From: Nocardia asteroides
Lineage (GTDB): Bacteria; Actinomycetota; Actinomycetes; Mycobacteriales; Mycobacteriaceae
Direction of reading: 5' to 3'
NCBI RefSeq assembly: GCF_900637185.1
Contig: NZ_LR134352.1
Location: 992,001 to 1,056,000, forward strand
Length of the DNA: 64,000 nt
In this document: in pieces, positions 49,421 through 57,844 of the stretch
How the letters are laid out: each line of letters begins with the position of its first letter
Numbering within the stretch: position 1 is the first letter of the stretch
The notes under the pieces: model-generated
Seen by the model: the letters and a program-made list of their open reading frames with translations, nothing else
Databases searched by the model: none
Told to the model about the DNA's origin: nothing
Translations under genes and position numbers: made by a program

Positions 49421-50227
49421 TCAGCGGGGTTTGTGGGCCAGCACGCCGAACATGGTCACCGAGATGTGCACGTCACCGCGGTCGGCGCCGGCCTGCAGGT
49501 CGGCCACCAGCTGATCGCGTTCGGCCGGCGTGATCACCCCGCGCAGCACCGCCAGCCCGGCGATCCGGCTGACCAGGGCGCCCGCGCCCACGCTGCGGTC
49601 CTGGACCAGCGCGTGCGAGCCGATCTCGTCGACGACCAGCCCGGCGCCGCTGAGCAGACCGGGCAGCCTGCGCCCGGACAGTGGATTCGTGGTCGAGGAG
49701 ATCAGCGTCTCGATGACCGCGCGCACCACCCGCGGGTCGCCGGGGTGCACGATCGCGGTCGCCCAGTCGCTGTCGACCACGACGACGCGGCCACCCGGCC
49801 GCAGGACGCGCGCGAGTTCGGTCGCCGCCCTGGCCGGCGCGGTGAGGTGCTGGAACACCCGTTCGCAGAGCACCGCGTCGAAGCTGTCGTTGCCGAAGGG
49901 CAGGCCGTAGGCGTCCCCGGTGGCGAAGCTCGCCGTCGAGCCGCGTTCGCTCGCGCGCCGCTGGGCCGAGGCGATCAGGTGGGGATCGGGTTCGACGCCG
50001 ACGGCGGTCCCGGTGGGGCCGACGGCGTCGGCGAAGGCGAACACCTCCGATCCGGTGCCGGAGCCGATGTCGAGCGCGCTCTCCCCGGGCTGGAGAGCCA
50101 GCGCGTCGTGACTCCAGGCGCGTAGCCTGCGCATCCCGGGCTGGGTGACCTCCAGGTCGTGGGCGTCGATCAGTTGGTCCTGGCCCGCTTGATCGAAGCG
50201 GTCAGGGCGAGGGGTGTAGTCGGTCAT
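49421..50227 (-). CDS. Class I SAM-dependent methyltransferase
   Basis: A 268-residue methyltransferase of the UbiE/methyltransferase-11/25 type. The SAM-binding motif I is ALDIGSGTGSEVFAFADAVG (about residue 54), followed by motif II VGVEPDPHLIASAQRR, FATGDAYGLPFGNDSFDAVL, and post-II RVLRPGGRVVVVDSDWAT. The C-terminal half has helices around SGRRLPGLLSGAGLVVDEIG. The substrate is not evident; such proteins methylate small metabolites or lipids. The ATG at 50227 gives MTDYTPRPDRF and agrees with the family. It is transcribed away from the repair-protein gene. Confidence 0.88.
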   Translation of the reverse strand: MTDYTPRPDRFDQAGQDQLIDAHDLEVTQPGMRRLRAWSHDALALQPGESALDIGSGTGSEVFAFADAVGPTGTAVGVEPDPHLIASAQRRASERGSTASFATGDAYGLPFGNDSFDAVLCERVFQHLTAPARAATELARVLRPGGRVVVVDSDWATAIVHPGDPRVVRAVIETLISSTTNPLSGRRLPGLLSGAGLVVDEIGSHALVQDRSVGAGALVSRIAGLAVLRGVITPAERDQLVADLQAGADRGDVHISVTMFGVLAHKPR

Positions 50228-50304
50228 ACCTACCGCCATCGTCGGAGCTGTAGTCCTCGGGAGCATGGATCCAGAGGCTACGTGAAATGTGTCACGATGA
50301 ATGT

Positions 50305-50883
50305 ATGACTCGTACGCTGTGTCTGGCGCAGGAAGCCGAGGCCGACGAACTTCTCAGCACCGATGATTTCGCATTGCTGCTGGGAATGCTGCTCGATCAG
50401 CAGTACCCGATGGAGCACGCGTTTCGCGGGCCGCGCAAACTCGCCGAGCGAATGGGTGGATTCGACCTGCGCCGGATCGCCGAAGCCGACCCGGCCGAAT
50501 TCGAGGAACTCGCCGCCACCCCGCCCGCCATCCACCGCTACGGCCGGTCGATGGCCCGCCGCGCCCAGGCGCTGGCCCAGTACGTGATCGAGCATTACGA
50601 CGGCGTACCAGCGAATATCTGGACCGCGGGCGACCCCGACGGCAAGGAAGTACTGCGCAGGTTGCAGGACCTGCCCGGCTTCGGGGCGCAGAAGGCCAAG
50701 ATCTTCCTCGCCCTGCTCGGCAAGCAACGTGACGTACGTCCCACCGGCTGGCGAAAAGCGGCCGGAAACTATGGCGACGAGGGCTCGCGGCGTTCGGTCG
50801 CCGACGTCGTCGACGCCGAAACCCTCGCCGAAGTACGGGAATTCAAGAAGCAGGCCAAAGCCGCCGCGAAGTCCGCTCCGTGA
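50305..50883 (+). CDS. HhH-GPD-type base excision DNA repair protein
   Basis: A 192-residue member of the actinobacterial subfamily of helix-hairpin-helix glycosylases (TIGR03252 type). The N-terminus TDDFALLLGMLLDQQYPMEHA corresponds to the conserved 'DQQ' region; the HhH motif is LPGFGAQKAKIFLALLGKQ near residue 130, followed by PTGWRKAAGNYGDEGSRRSV. A catalytic lysine or aspartate at the canonical position is not obvious, so the reaction is unclear. The ATG at 50305 fits the family. It is divergent from the methyltransferase gene and is followed by a separately promoted secreted-protein gene. Confidence 0.88.
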   Translation: MTRTLCLAQEAEADELLSTDDFALLLGMLLDQQYPMEHAFRGPRKLAERMGGFDLRRIAEADPAEFEELAATPPAIHRYGRSMARRAQALAQYVIEHYDGVPANIWTAGDPDGKEVLRRLQDLPGFGAQKAKIFLALLGKQRDVRPTGWRKAAGNYGDEGSRRSVADVVDAETLAEVREFKKQAKAAAKSAP

Positions 50884-50991
50884 ATTCCTAGTTACGATCT
50901 GCGTGCGTTTTTCCCTCGTCAGCGAACCGCGTCTGCTCGAAGCTTGCTTCTCGAACAAGCTCGACAAACACGATGAGGGATTGGCAGTTCT

Positions 50992-51702
50992 ATGAAGATG
51001 AGGAAGCTCGCCGTGGTCGCGGCGCTCCTGACCCTGGCGACCGGTGTCGCCGCGGGCACCTCCGTCGCGGCTCCGGCCCAGGAGACCGGTGCGCCCATCA
51101 ACTTCTCCGCGCAGGAAGTGAACGGCACCTCGGTGATCACCACCGACGCCGGTTCGCTGGTCGTGGAAGAGGGCGCCTTCAAGGTCAAGGCGGCCGACGG
51201 CACCACCGTCGCGGCCACCCCGCTCTCGTTCCGCCTCGACGATTTCGAGCTGCCCATCGCGGCCGACATCTCCGGCAACAAGGCGGTGCTCACCCCGCAG
51301 CTGGACCCGGCCAAGGCCGTGTACAAGCCGGTCGCCCTGCCGTTCGAGGACAAGGCGCCGTTCAAGACCGAATACGACCGTGAGGTCGCGGCCTGGAGCC
51401 GGCTGACCTCCACCATCTCCACCGGTGCCGCGGTGGGCACCCTCGTCGGTGGCCTGGCCGGCGGCGCCGTCGGTTGCGTCCTGGGCGGCATCGTCGGCGC
51501 GACCGTCGCCTCGGCCACCATCATCGGCCTGTTCGGCCCGTTCCTGCCCGCCGCCGCGGTGGGTTGCATCGGTGGCATCCTGGCGATCGGTGCCCTGGGC
51601 ACCCTGGCCGGTCAGATCTTCATCACCGCGCCCGTGGCGATCGGTGCGGCCATCCAGTACTTCACCACCATCAACGCTCCCTTCACCCCTCCGGCGAAGT
51701 AG
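50992..51702 (+). CDS. Secreted or membrane-associated protein with a glycine-zipper tail
   Basis: A 236-residue protein. A signal peptide (MKMRKLAVVAALLTLATGVA, cleavage likely after SVAAPA) is followed by a soluble beta-rich domain (residues about 30-135: GTSVITTDAGSLVVEEGAF; FKTEYDREVAAWSRL) and a C-terminal hydrophobic region (about 145-225) with glycine-zipper spacing (GTLVGGLAGGAVG; GGIVGATVASA) and two cysteines. I have an impression of similar proteins being frequent in Nocardia, but cannot name a function. The tail suggests insertion into a membrane or assembly of oligomers. It is followed by a terminator. Confidence 0.82.
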   Translation: MKMRKLAVVAALLTLATGVAAGTSVAAPAQETGAPINFSAQEVNGTSVITTDAGSLVVEEGAFKVKAADGTTVAATPLSFRLDDFELPIAADISGNKAVLTPQLDPAKAVYKPVALPFEDKAPFKTEYDREVAAWSRLTSTISTGAAVGTLVGGLAGGAVGCVLGGIVGATVASATIIGLFGPFLPAAAVGCIGGILAIGALGTLAGQIFITAPVAIGAAIQYFTTINAPFTPPAK

Positions 51703-51715
51703 CAACCCCTGACGC

Positions 51716-51749
51716 AGCGCCCCATCCGGTTTCCGGGTGGGGCGCTTCG
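51716..51749 (+). terminator. Terminator after the glycine-zipper protein gene
   Basis: Imperfect stem AGCGCCCCATCCGG/CCGGGTGGGGCGCT with a three-base loop, followed by TT. It starts 14 bases after the stop codon. Confidence 0.75.
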
Positions 51750-51851
51750 CGCTACCGGGGCAGTCCCGTGACCTGGGCAAACGCTGTGCGGCGCGACACA
51801 ATCCGCCGGTTCGGCTTGGATGGGTCCGGATTAGGTGTTAACTTGATTGTT

Positions 51852-51947
51852 ATGTCCGGCAACCACCTCTGCGCCCAGCGGGTCACCTACGTGACCGCCG
51901 CTCTGGGCTTGCGGTTGCCGTTGACGCGTGAACTTTGTCGTTCCTGA
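51852..51947 (+). CDS. Possible 31-residue leader peptide upstream of the ROK regulator gene
   Basis: A short open frame starting MSGNHLCAQRVTYVTAALG and ending TRELCRS, with high third-position GC in its first two thirds and two cysteines. There is no Shine-Dalgarno sequence; AT-rich bases (TTAACTTGATTGTT) stand immediately before the ATG, compatible with a leaderless transcript, which is common in actinobacteria. It lies 93 bases before the ROK gene. It could be an attenuator peptide or simply chance. Confidence 0.35.
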   Translation: MSGNHLCAQRVTYVTAALGLRLPLTRELCRS

Positions 51948-52040
51948 TGCCGCAGCTGGGCCGTCTCCGGCTCGCCAGCTGCCACGCCAGACGTGTCGGC
52001 AATTCCGTTGGGACAACGGGATTTCAGCAAGGAACTTCAT

Positions 52041-53324
52041 ATGTCTACTCCCATCATCGATCGCCCCGTCACCCGGGCGGGCGCCGGTCGTCCTCGGGTC
52101 TCCCGCCCCGTCGTCGCCCCTGAGCTGCGCCGCAGCGACAACCCGGCCGCCGCCGTGCTGCGCACCGCCGCCTCCGGTCCGGTCTCACGCGACAATGCCG
52201 CGCGGGCAACGGGTCTGAGCATCGCCACCGTGAATCGCCAAGTGGCGTCGCTGCTTTCGGCCGGGCTGCTGCGTGAGCGGCCCGACCTGACCGCGGCGGG
52301 CGCCGTCGGGCGCCCCCGGGTGCCGTTCGAGATCGACCACGACGCCTACCTGACCCTGGGCATCCACATCGGCGCGGCCGCCACCAAGATCGTCGCCGCC
52401 GACCTGCGCGGGCGCATCCTCGGCGGGCTGGCCATCGCCACCCCGCAGACCGGGCAGGAGTTCGCCGTCACCACCGTCGCGCGCAGTGCCAAGGCGTTCC
52501 TGCAGCGCTGGCACCGCCGCACCCCGCTGTGGGCCGGTGTCGCCATCGGTGGCCGCGTCGACCCGCAGACCGGCGTGGTCGACCACCCCAAGCTGGAATG
52601 GAAGGGCGCGCCGATCGGGCAGGTGCTCGGCGACGTGCTGGAACTGCCGGTGTCGGTCGCGCCGCACGTCGAGGCGATGGCCGCCTCGGAGCTGCTGCTG
52701 CCGACCTTCGACGCGCGCAGGCCCGAGCCCGACACCGAACTGCCCGCCACCCAGAACGGCAGCAGCCTGTACTTCTACGTCCGTGAGACCGCGGGCATCG
52801 CCGTCACCCTCGACGGCCGGGTGCACACGCCCAACAACGGCCCCGGTTCCATCGCGCACCTGCCGACCGGCTCGGACGTGCAGTGCACCTGCGGCCGACG
52901 TGGCTGCTTGGAAGTGACCGTCGGCGACCGGGCCTTGCAGGCCAGGGCGGTCGGCCGCGGCATCATCCCGGCGCACAACGGCACCGCGGGCACCACCATC
53001 GCCGACCTCTACCGCGCGGCCGAGTCGGGTTCGGCCGGCGCGCGCGAACTGCTGGCGGAGCGGGCGACCATGCTCGGCCAGACGGTGGCGCTGGTCCGCG
53101 ACATGCTCAACCCCGACCGGGTGGTCCTGGGCGGCCAGGCCTTCACCGGCTACCGCCCCGCGCTCCCGCACGTCGCCAGGGCCTTCACCCAGAGCACCCA
53201 GCTCCCGCCCACCGACATCCGCATCAGCGGTTTCGGCGGCAAGGTCCAGGAGTTCGCCGCCGTGGTCACCTCCCTGAGCGCCCTCTACGCCGACCCGCTG
53301 ACGGCCATCCGCCGCGCCGGGTAA
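52041..53324 (+). CDS. ROK family transcriptional regulator
   Basis: A 427-residue protein combining an N-terminal helix-turn-helix (about residues 45-95: VLRTAASGPVSRDNAARATG, LSIATVNRQVASLLSAGLL) with a ROK sugar-kinase-like domain. The latter has GIHIGAAATKIVAADLRGRI, GVAIGGRVDPQTGVV and the zinc motif CTCGRRGCLEV (CxCGxxGCxE). The phosphate-binding glycine motif of active kinases (DxGGT) is not obvious (GIHIGAAATK), so it is probably a sensor rather than an enzyme. Effector unknown; sugars or amino sugars are usual. AAGGA lies eight bases before the ATG. Confidence 0.9.
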   Translation: MSTPIIDRPVTRAGAGRPRVSRPVVAPELRRSDNPAAAVLRTAASGPVSRDNAARATGLSIATVNRQVASLLSAGLLRERPDLTAAGAVGRPRVPFEIDHDAYLTLGIHIGAAATKIVAADLRGRILGGLAIATPQTGQEFAVTTVARSAKAFLQRWHRRTPLWAGVAIGGRVDPQTGVVDHPKLEWKGAPIGQVLGDVLELPVSVAPHVEAMAASELLLPTFDARRPEPDTELPATQNGSSLYFYVRETAGIAVTLDGRVHTPNNGPGSIAHLPTGSDVQCTCGRRGCLEVTVGDRALQARAVGRGIIPAHNGTAGTTIADLYRAAESGSAGARELLAERATMLGQTVALVRDMLNPDRVVLGGQAFTGYRPALPHVARAFTQSTQLPPTDIRISGFGGKVQEFAAVVTSLSALYADPLTAIRRAG

Positions 53325-53354
53325 GAACCGGTCGCCCGCCGACACCAATGGTGC

Positions 53355-53591
53355 ATGAGCTCTTCGCTGATGCATCGGGCCGCCGCCGATGGCGCGCTGT
53401 CTGCCGAGGTCAGGCGATGGCGGAGCCGCTGGCTGGTGGTGTCGGGATTTCCGCCACCACTGGCCGCGGCCGTCGTCGCCGATCCCGGCATCGACCTGCA
53501 CGCCCTGCTCGAGCTGGTCGACCGCGGCTGCCCACCGGAGCTGGCGGTGCGTATCGTGGCGCCGCTGCCGACGGTGGAGCCGGTACGGTGA
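53355..53591 (+). CDS. Small protein coupled to an extracytoplasmic-function sigma factor gene
   Basis: A 78-residue helical protein, MSSSLMHRAAADGALSAEVR onward, with WRSRWLVVSGFPPPLAAAVV and LHALLELVDRGCPPELAVRIV. I do not recognise it. Its stop codon overlaps the GTG start of the sigma factor gene (GTGA), which strongly suggests it is a true gene and in the same operon. It has no zinc-binding motif and no membrane helix. Its start has a weak ribosome binding site. A role as a co-regulator is possible but unproved. Confidence 0.65.
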   Translation: MSSSLMHRAAADGALSAEVRRWRSRWLVVSGFPPPLAAAVVADPGIDLHALLELVDRGCPPELAVRIVAPLPTVEPVR

Positions 53592-54244
53592 GCACTGTGC
53601 ACCCCGCGACCTCCGGCGTGGCGCGTCCCCAGGCCGACGAACAGTGGCAGGCCGACCTCACCGACGACGGCCCGGCGGGTCGGCACGCGCTCGCCCGGCT
53701 GCGCGAGGTGCTGCTGCGGGCGACCCGGCACCAGGTCTGGCGGTTGCGTGACCTGCTGCCCGGGGCGAGTGCGGGCGAACTGGAGGATCTGGCGCAGCAG
53801 TGCGCCGACGACGCCGCGCTCGACGTCCTGCGCAAGCTGCCCACGTTCGAGGGCCGCAGCCGCTTCACCACCTGGGCCTACAAGTTCGGCGTGCATCACG
53901 CGGGTGTCGCCGTGCGCAGGCAGGCGTGGCGGCACCGCGAGATTCCGCTGCCGGACGCCGTGGCCCTGGCCGCCGACCGAGCACCCACCCCGGACGCGGT
54001 GCTCGCCGGCGCCGAGCTGGCCCGTGCGGTCGAGTCGGCGATCGCCCGCGACCTCACCCCGCACCAGCGCTACATCCTGCTGGCGCTGGTGGTCGAGCAG
54101 GTGCCGATCGACGTGCTGGCCGAGCGGCTCGGCAGCACGCGCAACGCCCTGTACAAGACACTGCACGACGCCAGGAAACGCTTGCGCGCCAGCCTGATCG
54201 ACCACGGCCATCTCGACATCAGTCCCGATCGGAGCACCCGATGA
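53588..54244 (+). CDS. RNA polymerase sigma factor, ECF type
   Basis: A 218-residue alternative sigma factor. Region 2 is around residues 60-110 (LEDLAQQCADDAALDVLRKL, FEGRSRFTTWAYKFGVHHAG) and region 4 around 150-205 (DLTPHQRYILLALVVEQVPI, DVLAERLGSTRNALYKTLHD, ARKRLRASL). It directs RNA polymerase to a specific set of promoters, usually in response to envelope or oxidative stress. GTG start overlapping the preceding stop; its own stop overlaps the next ATG by four bases (ATGA). The downstream small zinc-motif protein is the likely anti-sigma factor. Confidence 0.9.
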   Translation: MSTVHPATSGVARPQADEQWQADLTDDGPAGRHALARLREVLLRATRHQVWRLRDLLPGASAGELEDLAQQCADDAALDVLRKLPTFEGRSRFTTWAYKFGVHHAGVAVRRQAWRHREIPLPDAVALAADRAPTPDAVLAGAELARAVESAIARDLTPHQRYILLALVVEQVPIDVLAERLGSTRNALYKTLHDARKRLRASLIDHGHLDISPDRSTR

Positions 54245-54459
54245 CCGATCCGCACGCTGAGACGATCGCGAGCCTGGTGGCCGACACCAGCCCGTACCTG
54301 TCCTGCGACGAGTGCTTCGCGCGCCTCGACGAATACGTCGAAAGCGTCTGCGCCGACCCGCGATACGACGACCTCGCCATGCGCACCCACCTGGCGGGCT
54401 GCGGGGCGTGCGCGGAGGAAGCGCGCACACTGCGGGAACTGATCGAGCTCCCGGGGTAA
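54241..54459 (+). CDS. Zinc-finger-type putative anti-sigma factor
   Basis: A 72-residue protein with a helical N-terminus (SCDECFARLDEYVESVCADP) and a zinc-binding HxxxCxxC motif in THLAGCGACAEEARTLREL, the arrangement of ZAS-type anti-sigma factors that release their sigma partner when the zinc cysteines are oxidised. No membrane helix is present, so it acts in the cytoplasm. Its ATG overlaps the sigma factor stop by four bases. The protein is shorter than RsrA-type factors but the motif and position are typical. Confidence 0.82.
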   Translation: MTDPHAETIASLVADTSPYLSCDECFARLDEYVESVCADPRYDDLAMRTHLAGCGACAEEARTLRELIELPG

Positions 54460-54533
54460 GAACCGCTCCGCCGCGGACACCAACAGGGCGACCCGTTCCG
54501 GGTCGGCACCCGGTTTCCGCGAAGGAGAAACAG

Positions 54534-54965
54534 ATGACCGTGCACCCCGATCGAACCCATGCCCCCGTCACCACCGACCCCGGCTACCAGGCGTTCTGGG
54601 CACTGCGGCTGGGCTTCGGCCTCCTGCCGATCCTGTTCGGGCTGGACAAGTTCGCGAACATCCTCACCGACGACTGGACCCGCTACCTGGCCCCGTTCGT
54701 CGACGACCTCGTCCCTGGCGACGCGCAGACGGCGATGGGCATCGTCGGCGTGATCGAGATCGTCGCGGGCATCGCGGTTCTCGTGTTCCCGCGCCTGGGC
54801 GCGCCCCTGGTCGCGGCCTGGCTCGGCGGCATCATCGTGAACCTGCTGATCGTCGGCGGCTACGGCGATATCGCCCTGCGCGACTTCGGATTGCTGGCCG
54901 CGGCGCTGGTACTGACCCGCCTGGCCTGGGCCTACCCGACCGGGCTGCCCACCAGGAGCAGCTGA
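54534..54965 (+). CDS. DoxX/TQO-like integral membrane protein
   Basis: A 143-residue protein with four hydrophobic helices: AFWALRLGFGLLPILFGLDKF, AMGIVGVIEIVAGIAVLVF, LVAAWLGGIIVNLLIVGGYG and LRDFGLLAAALVLTRLAWA (each cited in part). The first-helix LRLGFGLLPILFGLDKF signature matches DoxX-like proteins, which are linked to thiol and sulfur redox metabolism in membranes. GAAGGAG lies seven bases before the ATG. It follows the sigma/anti-sigma pair by 74 bases on the same strand, so it may be part of that regulon. Confidence 0.85.
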   Translation: MTVHPDRTHAPVTTDPGYQAFWALRLGFGLLPILFGLDKFANILTDDWTRYLAPFVDDLVPGDAQTAMGIVGVIEIVAGIAVLVFPRLGAPLVAAWLGGIIVNLLIVGGYGDIALRDFGLLAAALVLTRLAWAYPTGLPTRSS

Positions 54966-54966
54966 G

Positions 54967-55008
54967 ATCCGTGCCGCCGCGTCGATACCGAAGCGGCGGC
55001 ACCGGATT
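54967..55008. terminator. Bidirectional terminator between DoxX-like and DUF2207 genes
   Basis: A ten-base-pair perfect stem GTGCCGCCGC/GCGGCGGCAC (54971-54980 and 54993-55002), extended by ATCC/GGAT, lying between convergent stop codons. Twelve-base loop, no T-run. Confidence 0.6.
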
Positions 55009-55010
55009 CG

Positions 55011-56636
55011 TCAGCGGGGGTTGAAGGCGCCTTCCAGTGCCGTGATGAAGAACGGGAACTGGGCGGCGAAGCGGTGCAGGTTGCGATCACGGTCGTAGCC
55101 GGCGAACCAGTACAGGCCGGGCTGGGAGTCGGCCGAGGGATCCATGTCGCGGAAGGCGCGGATCCAGTTGTCGGCCCGGCCGCTGATCACCGTGTACGGC
55201 AGGGCGCGGGAGAACACCGTCTCCTGGTCGATCGGCGCGATCCGTTCGCGCGCCACCGAATCCAGGCCACGCTGCATGGCGCGCACCCGGCCCGCGACAT
55301 TGTCGCCGAGGGTGGTCCTGGTGGGCAGGTAGTTGGGCAGCAGCACCGCGGCCACACCGGCCAGGGCGATCGCGACACCGACCAGGGCGTGGCCGGTGGT
55401 CAGCGCGAGCGCGACGGTGGCGATCACGCCGAGCACGATCAGGGCGCCACCGATCCAGCGCGGCAGCGCGCGCTGCTTCGGATCGGCGAAGGCACCGGTC
55501 GCGACGGCATCGGCCACCATCGCGGCGCGGACAGGTTCGAGCTGCATCCGGCCCGGCGCGCGGAGCTCGCGCACGGCGACGGTGTCGGTGCCCTCGGGTA
55601 GCAGCATGTCGTAGACGGTGCGCTCGTAGTCGCGCAGCTGGTCGTCGGGGGCGTTGACCCGGCTGATCCGCCAGTCGTCCTCGCCGCGCGCGTTCACCGG
55701 GGTGATCCACAGGTAGCGGCGCACGGCCAGGTCGACGACGGTCGCGGCGATGTCGACCGGGTCGACGTGCTCGTCCAGCAGCAGACCGGCCTCGCCGGGC
55801 AGGACCCCGTCGGGCGAGACGAAGTCCACCCGGCCGCCCTGCTGGACCAGCGGCTCGAACGTCTCGGTACCCGCGGTCGCCGCGGCGGCGCGCTTGCGGG
55901 CCAGCAGCACGTAGCCGACCATGGCCGCCAGCGCCACCAACAGCGCGCCGAACGCGGCGAGCACCGGCGTGGTGAAGGCGAAGAAGTTGTCCGAATCGCC
56001 GCCACGCACATCGGCGTTGGCGGGGACGGTGCCGGGCGGCAGCTGCAGGGTGAGATCGATCGCGTCGCCCTTGCGGATGTCGCGCTGGCTCAGATACAGC
56101 ACGCCGTCGGGTTCGGTGTGCACGTCGGCGCACGGCTTGGCGCTGCCCGCCGGGCCGAGCTTGCAGTCCACGATGCCCATTTGATAGCTGGGGCTGATCA
56201 CCGAGACGTCCAGCTCGGCGATGTCGGCGTTGACCACGCCGAGCCAGTGGAACACCTGGGTGCCCGGCATGTCGGAGACGGTGTTGTGCACCGCGTAGGT
56301 GAACTTGGATTCGCCCGGCTTCGCCTCGACGACGAACTGGTCGTTCACCGTGGTCGCGGTGCCAGCGCCGCTCGCGGTGACATCGGTGACCTTGAAGACG
56401 CGTTCGACATCGTCGCCGACCTTGAGACGCAGCGGCAGCGACATCGTGAAATTGCCGTCGGCGGGCACCCCGACGGTCTCGGTGACCTCGAGCACACCGT
56501 CTTCGGTGAGGGTGAGATCGGCGGTGATCGTCACGCCGTCGGGCGCGGGCTCCGTGTGGGCAACCGGCGCGGCCGCGAGCAAGCCCACCGAAGCGAGCAG
56601 CAGCGCGCCTGCGGCGCCCCCCCGAAAAGTCAGCAT
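55011..56636 (-). CDS. DUF2207 domain-containing membrane protein
   Basis: A 541-residue exported membrane protein. A signal peptide (GAAGALLLASVGLLAAAPVA) is followed by the extracytoplasmic DUF2207 domain (residues about 30-215: ITADLTLTEDGVLEVTETVG; VFHWLGVVNADIAELDV, with a cysteine pair in DCKLGPAGSAKPC), a membrane helix near 230 (LAAFGALLVALAAMVGYVLL), a cytoplasmic region and a pair of helices near 400-440, and a C-terminal portion. The function is unknown. The gene is divergent from the first zinc metallopeptidase gene, from which it may be co-regulated. Confidence 0.88.
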   Translation of the reverse strand: MLTFRGGAAGALLLASVGLLAAAPVAHTEPAPDGVTITADLTLTEDGVLEVTETVGVPADGNFTMSLPLRLKVGDDVERVFKVTDVTASGAGTATTVNDQFVVEAKPGESKFTYAVHNTVSDMPGTQVFHWLGVVNADIAELDVSVISPSYQMGIVDCKLGPAGSAKPCADVHTEPDGVLYLSQRDIRKGDAIDLTLQLPPGTVPANADVRGGDSDNFFAFTTPVLAAFGALLVALAAMVGYVLLARKRAAAATAGTETFEPLVQQGGRVDFVSPDGVLPGEAGLLLDEHVDPVDIAATVVDLAVRRYLWITPVNARGEDDWRISRVNAPDDQLRDYERTVYDMLLPEGTDTVAVRELRAPGRMQLEPVRAAMVADAVATGAFADPKQRALPRWIGGALIVLGVIATVALALTTGHALVGVAIALAGVAAVLLPNYLPTRTTLGDNVAGRVRAMQRGLDSVARERIAPIDQETVFSRALPYTVISGRADNWIRAFRDMDPSADSQPGLYWFAGYDRDRNLHRFAAQFPFFITALEGAFNPR

Positions 56637-56712
56637 GGCTGCTTACTCTAGACAGCTTGCTATTCTGCGTCAGCGGCTGTCGGCGACTCACGAGACGAGG
56701 GGGTACGGGGGC

Positions 56713-57825
56713 GTGACTCAACCACCGTACGGTTATGGCCCGGTCGGTCCAGGTGGGCGACCGGTTCCGCCGCCCCCTGGCTATGGACAGCACCCGGGGT
56801 ATCGTCCGCAGCCCGGATACGGTCAGCCCGGATATCCACAGCCGCAGGGTTATCCACAGGGTTACTCGCCCCGGCAGGGCTACGGCCCGCCGTCCGGCTA
56901 CCGCCCGCCGCCGATGCCCTACGGTCCGCCCGGCAGGCCGACCCCACCGCCGCGCAAACGCCGTGGCGGCGTCACCTCGCTGCTGCTCGTCATCGTCTTC
57001 CTGGTCGTCGGTGGCCTGGTGAAATTCGCCGTCAACACCGGAATCGACGTCGGCATCGGCGCCATCGGCCCGAAGCCGAGCACCACCTACACGCCCCAGC
57101 CCGGCACCGCGCCCGCCGCGACCGCGGACAACCCGCTGCTCACCACCGCCAACGGCACCCTGGTCCCGGCGTCCTGCGACTACGCGCCGTGGAGCACCCA
57201 GGTCGAGAAGGCGCGCGCGTTCTTCGAATCCGCCGCCCGCTGCCTGGAGGCGGCGTGGAAGCCGGTGCTGACGGCCAACAACCTGCCGTTCGAGTCGCCG
57301 ACACTGAGCATCACCGCGAGCACGGCGGGAATCACCACCCCGTGCACCGGCTCCACCAGCAATTTCGCCGCGTTCTACTGCGCGGCGAACAAGACCATCT
57401 ACATGCCCATCAGCCAGCTGCAGACCGACCAGTTCCGCGACAACTGGGTGGTGTACCTGTCGGTGTTCGCGCACGAGTACGGCCACCACGTGCAGGCCCA
57501 GTCCGGGATCCTGCGCAAGGCCAACAGCGAACGCGTCGACGCGGGCGCGCGCTCGCCCAAGGGCCTCGAGCTCTCGCGCCGAGTCGAATTGCAGGCCAAC
57601 TGTTTCGACGGCATGTTCATCGCGTCCTCGAAGGGCGGCGGCTCGCTGAGCGCGGCCCAGGTCACCGTGGCCACCAAGGACTCCTACGGACGCGGCGACG
57701 GACCGGGTGACATGCGTGATCACGGGACGTCCGAGCACGGTGGGCAGTGGTTCGAGTCGGGACTCGAACACAATCGCACCAACCAGTGCAACACCTTCAC
57801 GGCTCCGGCCGGCGAAGTGAGTTGA
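56713..57825 (+). CDS. Neutral zinc metallopeptidase (YpfJ family), first copy
   Basis: A 370-residue membrane-anchored protein. The N-terminal 85 residues are Gly/Pro/Tyr/Gln-rich and should be cytoplasmic; one helix follows (VTSLLLVIVFLVVGGLVKFA), then the extracytoplasmic PF04228 peptidase domain. The zinc motif is HEYGHHVQ near residue 255, followed by SRRVELQANCFDGMFIAS, where the glutamate is the third ligand, and a conserved GDMRDHGTSEHGGQW end. Four or more cysteines are present outside. Substrate unknown. GTG start. Its proline-rich segment contains two DnaA-box-like sequences in its DNA. A paralogue follows 19 bases after its stop. Confidence 0.9.
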   Translation: MTQPPYGYGPVGPGGRPVPPPPGYGQHPGYRPQPGYGQPGYPQPQGYPQGYSPRQGYGPPSGYRPPPMPYGPPGRPTPPPRKRRGGVTSLLLVIVFLVVGGLVKFAVNTGIDVGIGAIGPKPSTTYTPQPGTAPAATADNPLLTTANGTLVPASCDYAPWSTQVEKARAFFESAARCLEAAWKPVLTANNLPFESPTLSITASTAGITTPCTGSTSNFAAFYCAANKTIYMPISQLQTDQFRDNWVVYLSVFAHEYGHHVQAQSGILRKANSERVDAGARSPKGLELSRRVELQANCFDGMFIASSKGGGSLSAAQVTVATKDSYGRGDGPGDMRDHGTSEHGGQWFESGLEHNRTNQCNTFTAPAGEVS

Positions 57826-57844
57826 GCGTTTCCGGAAAGACGTG

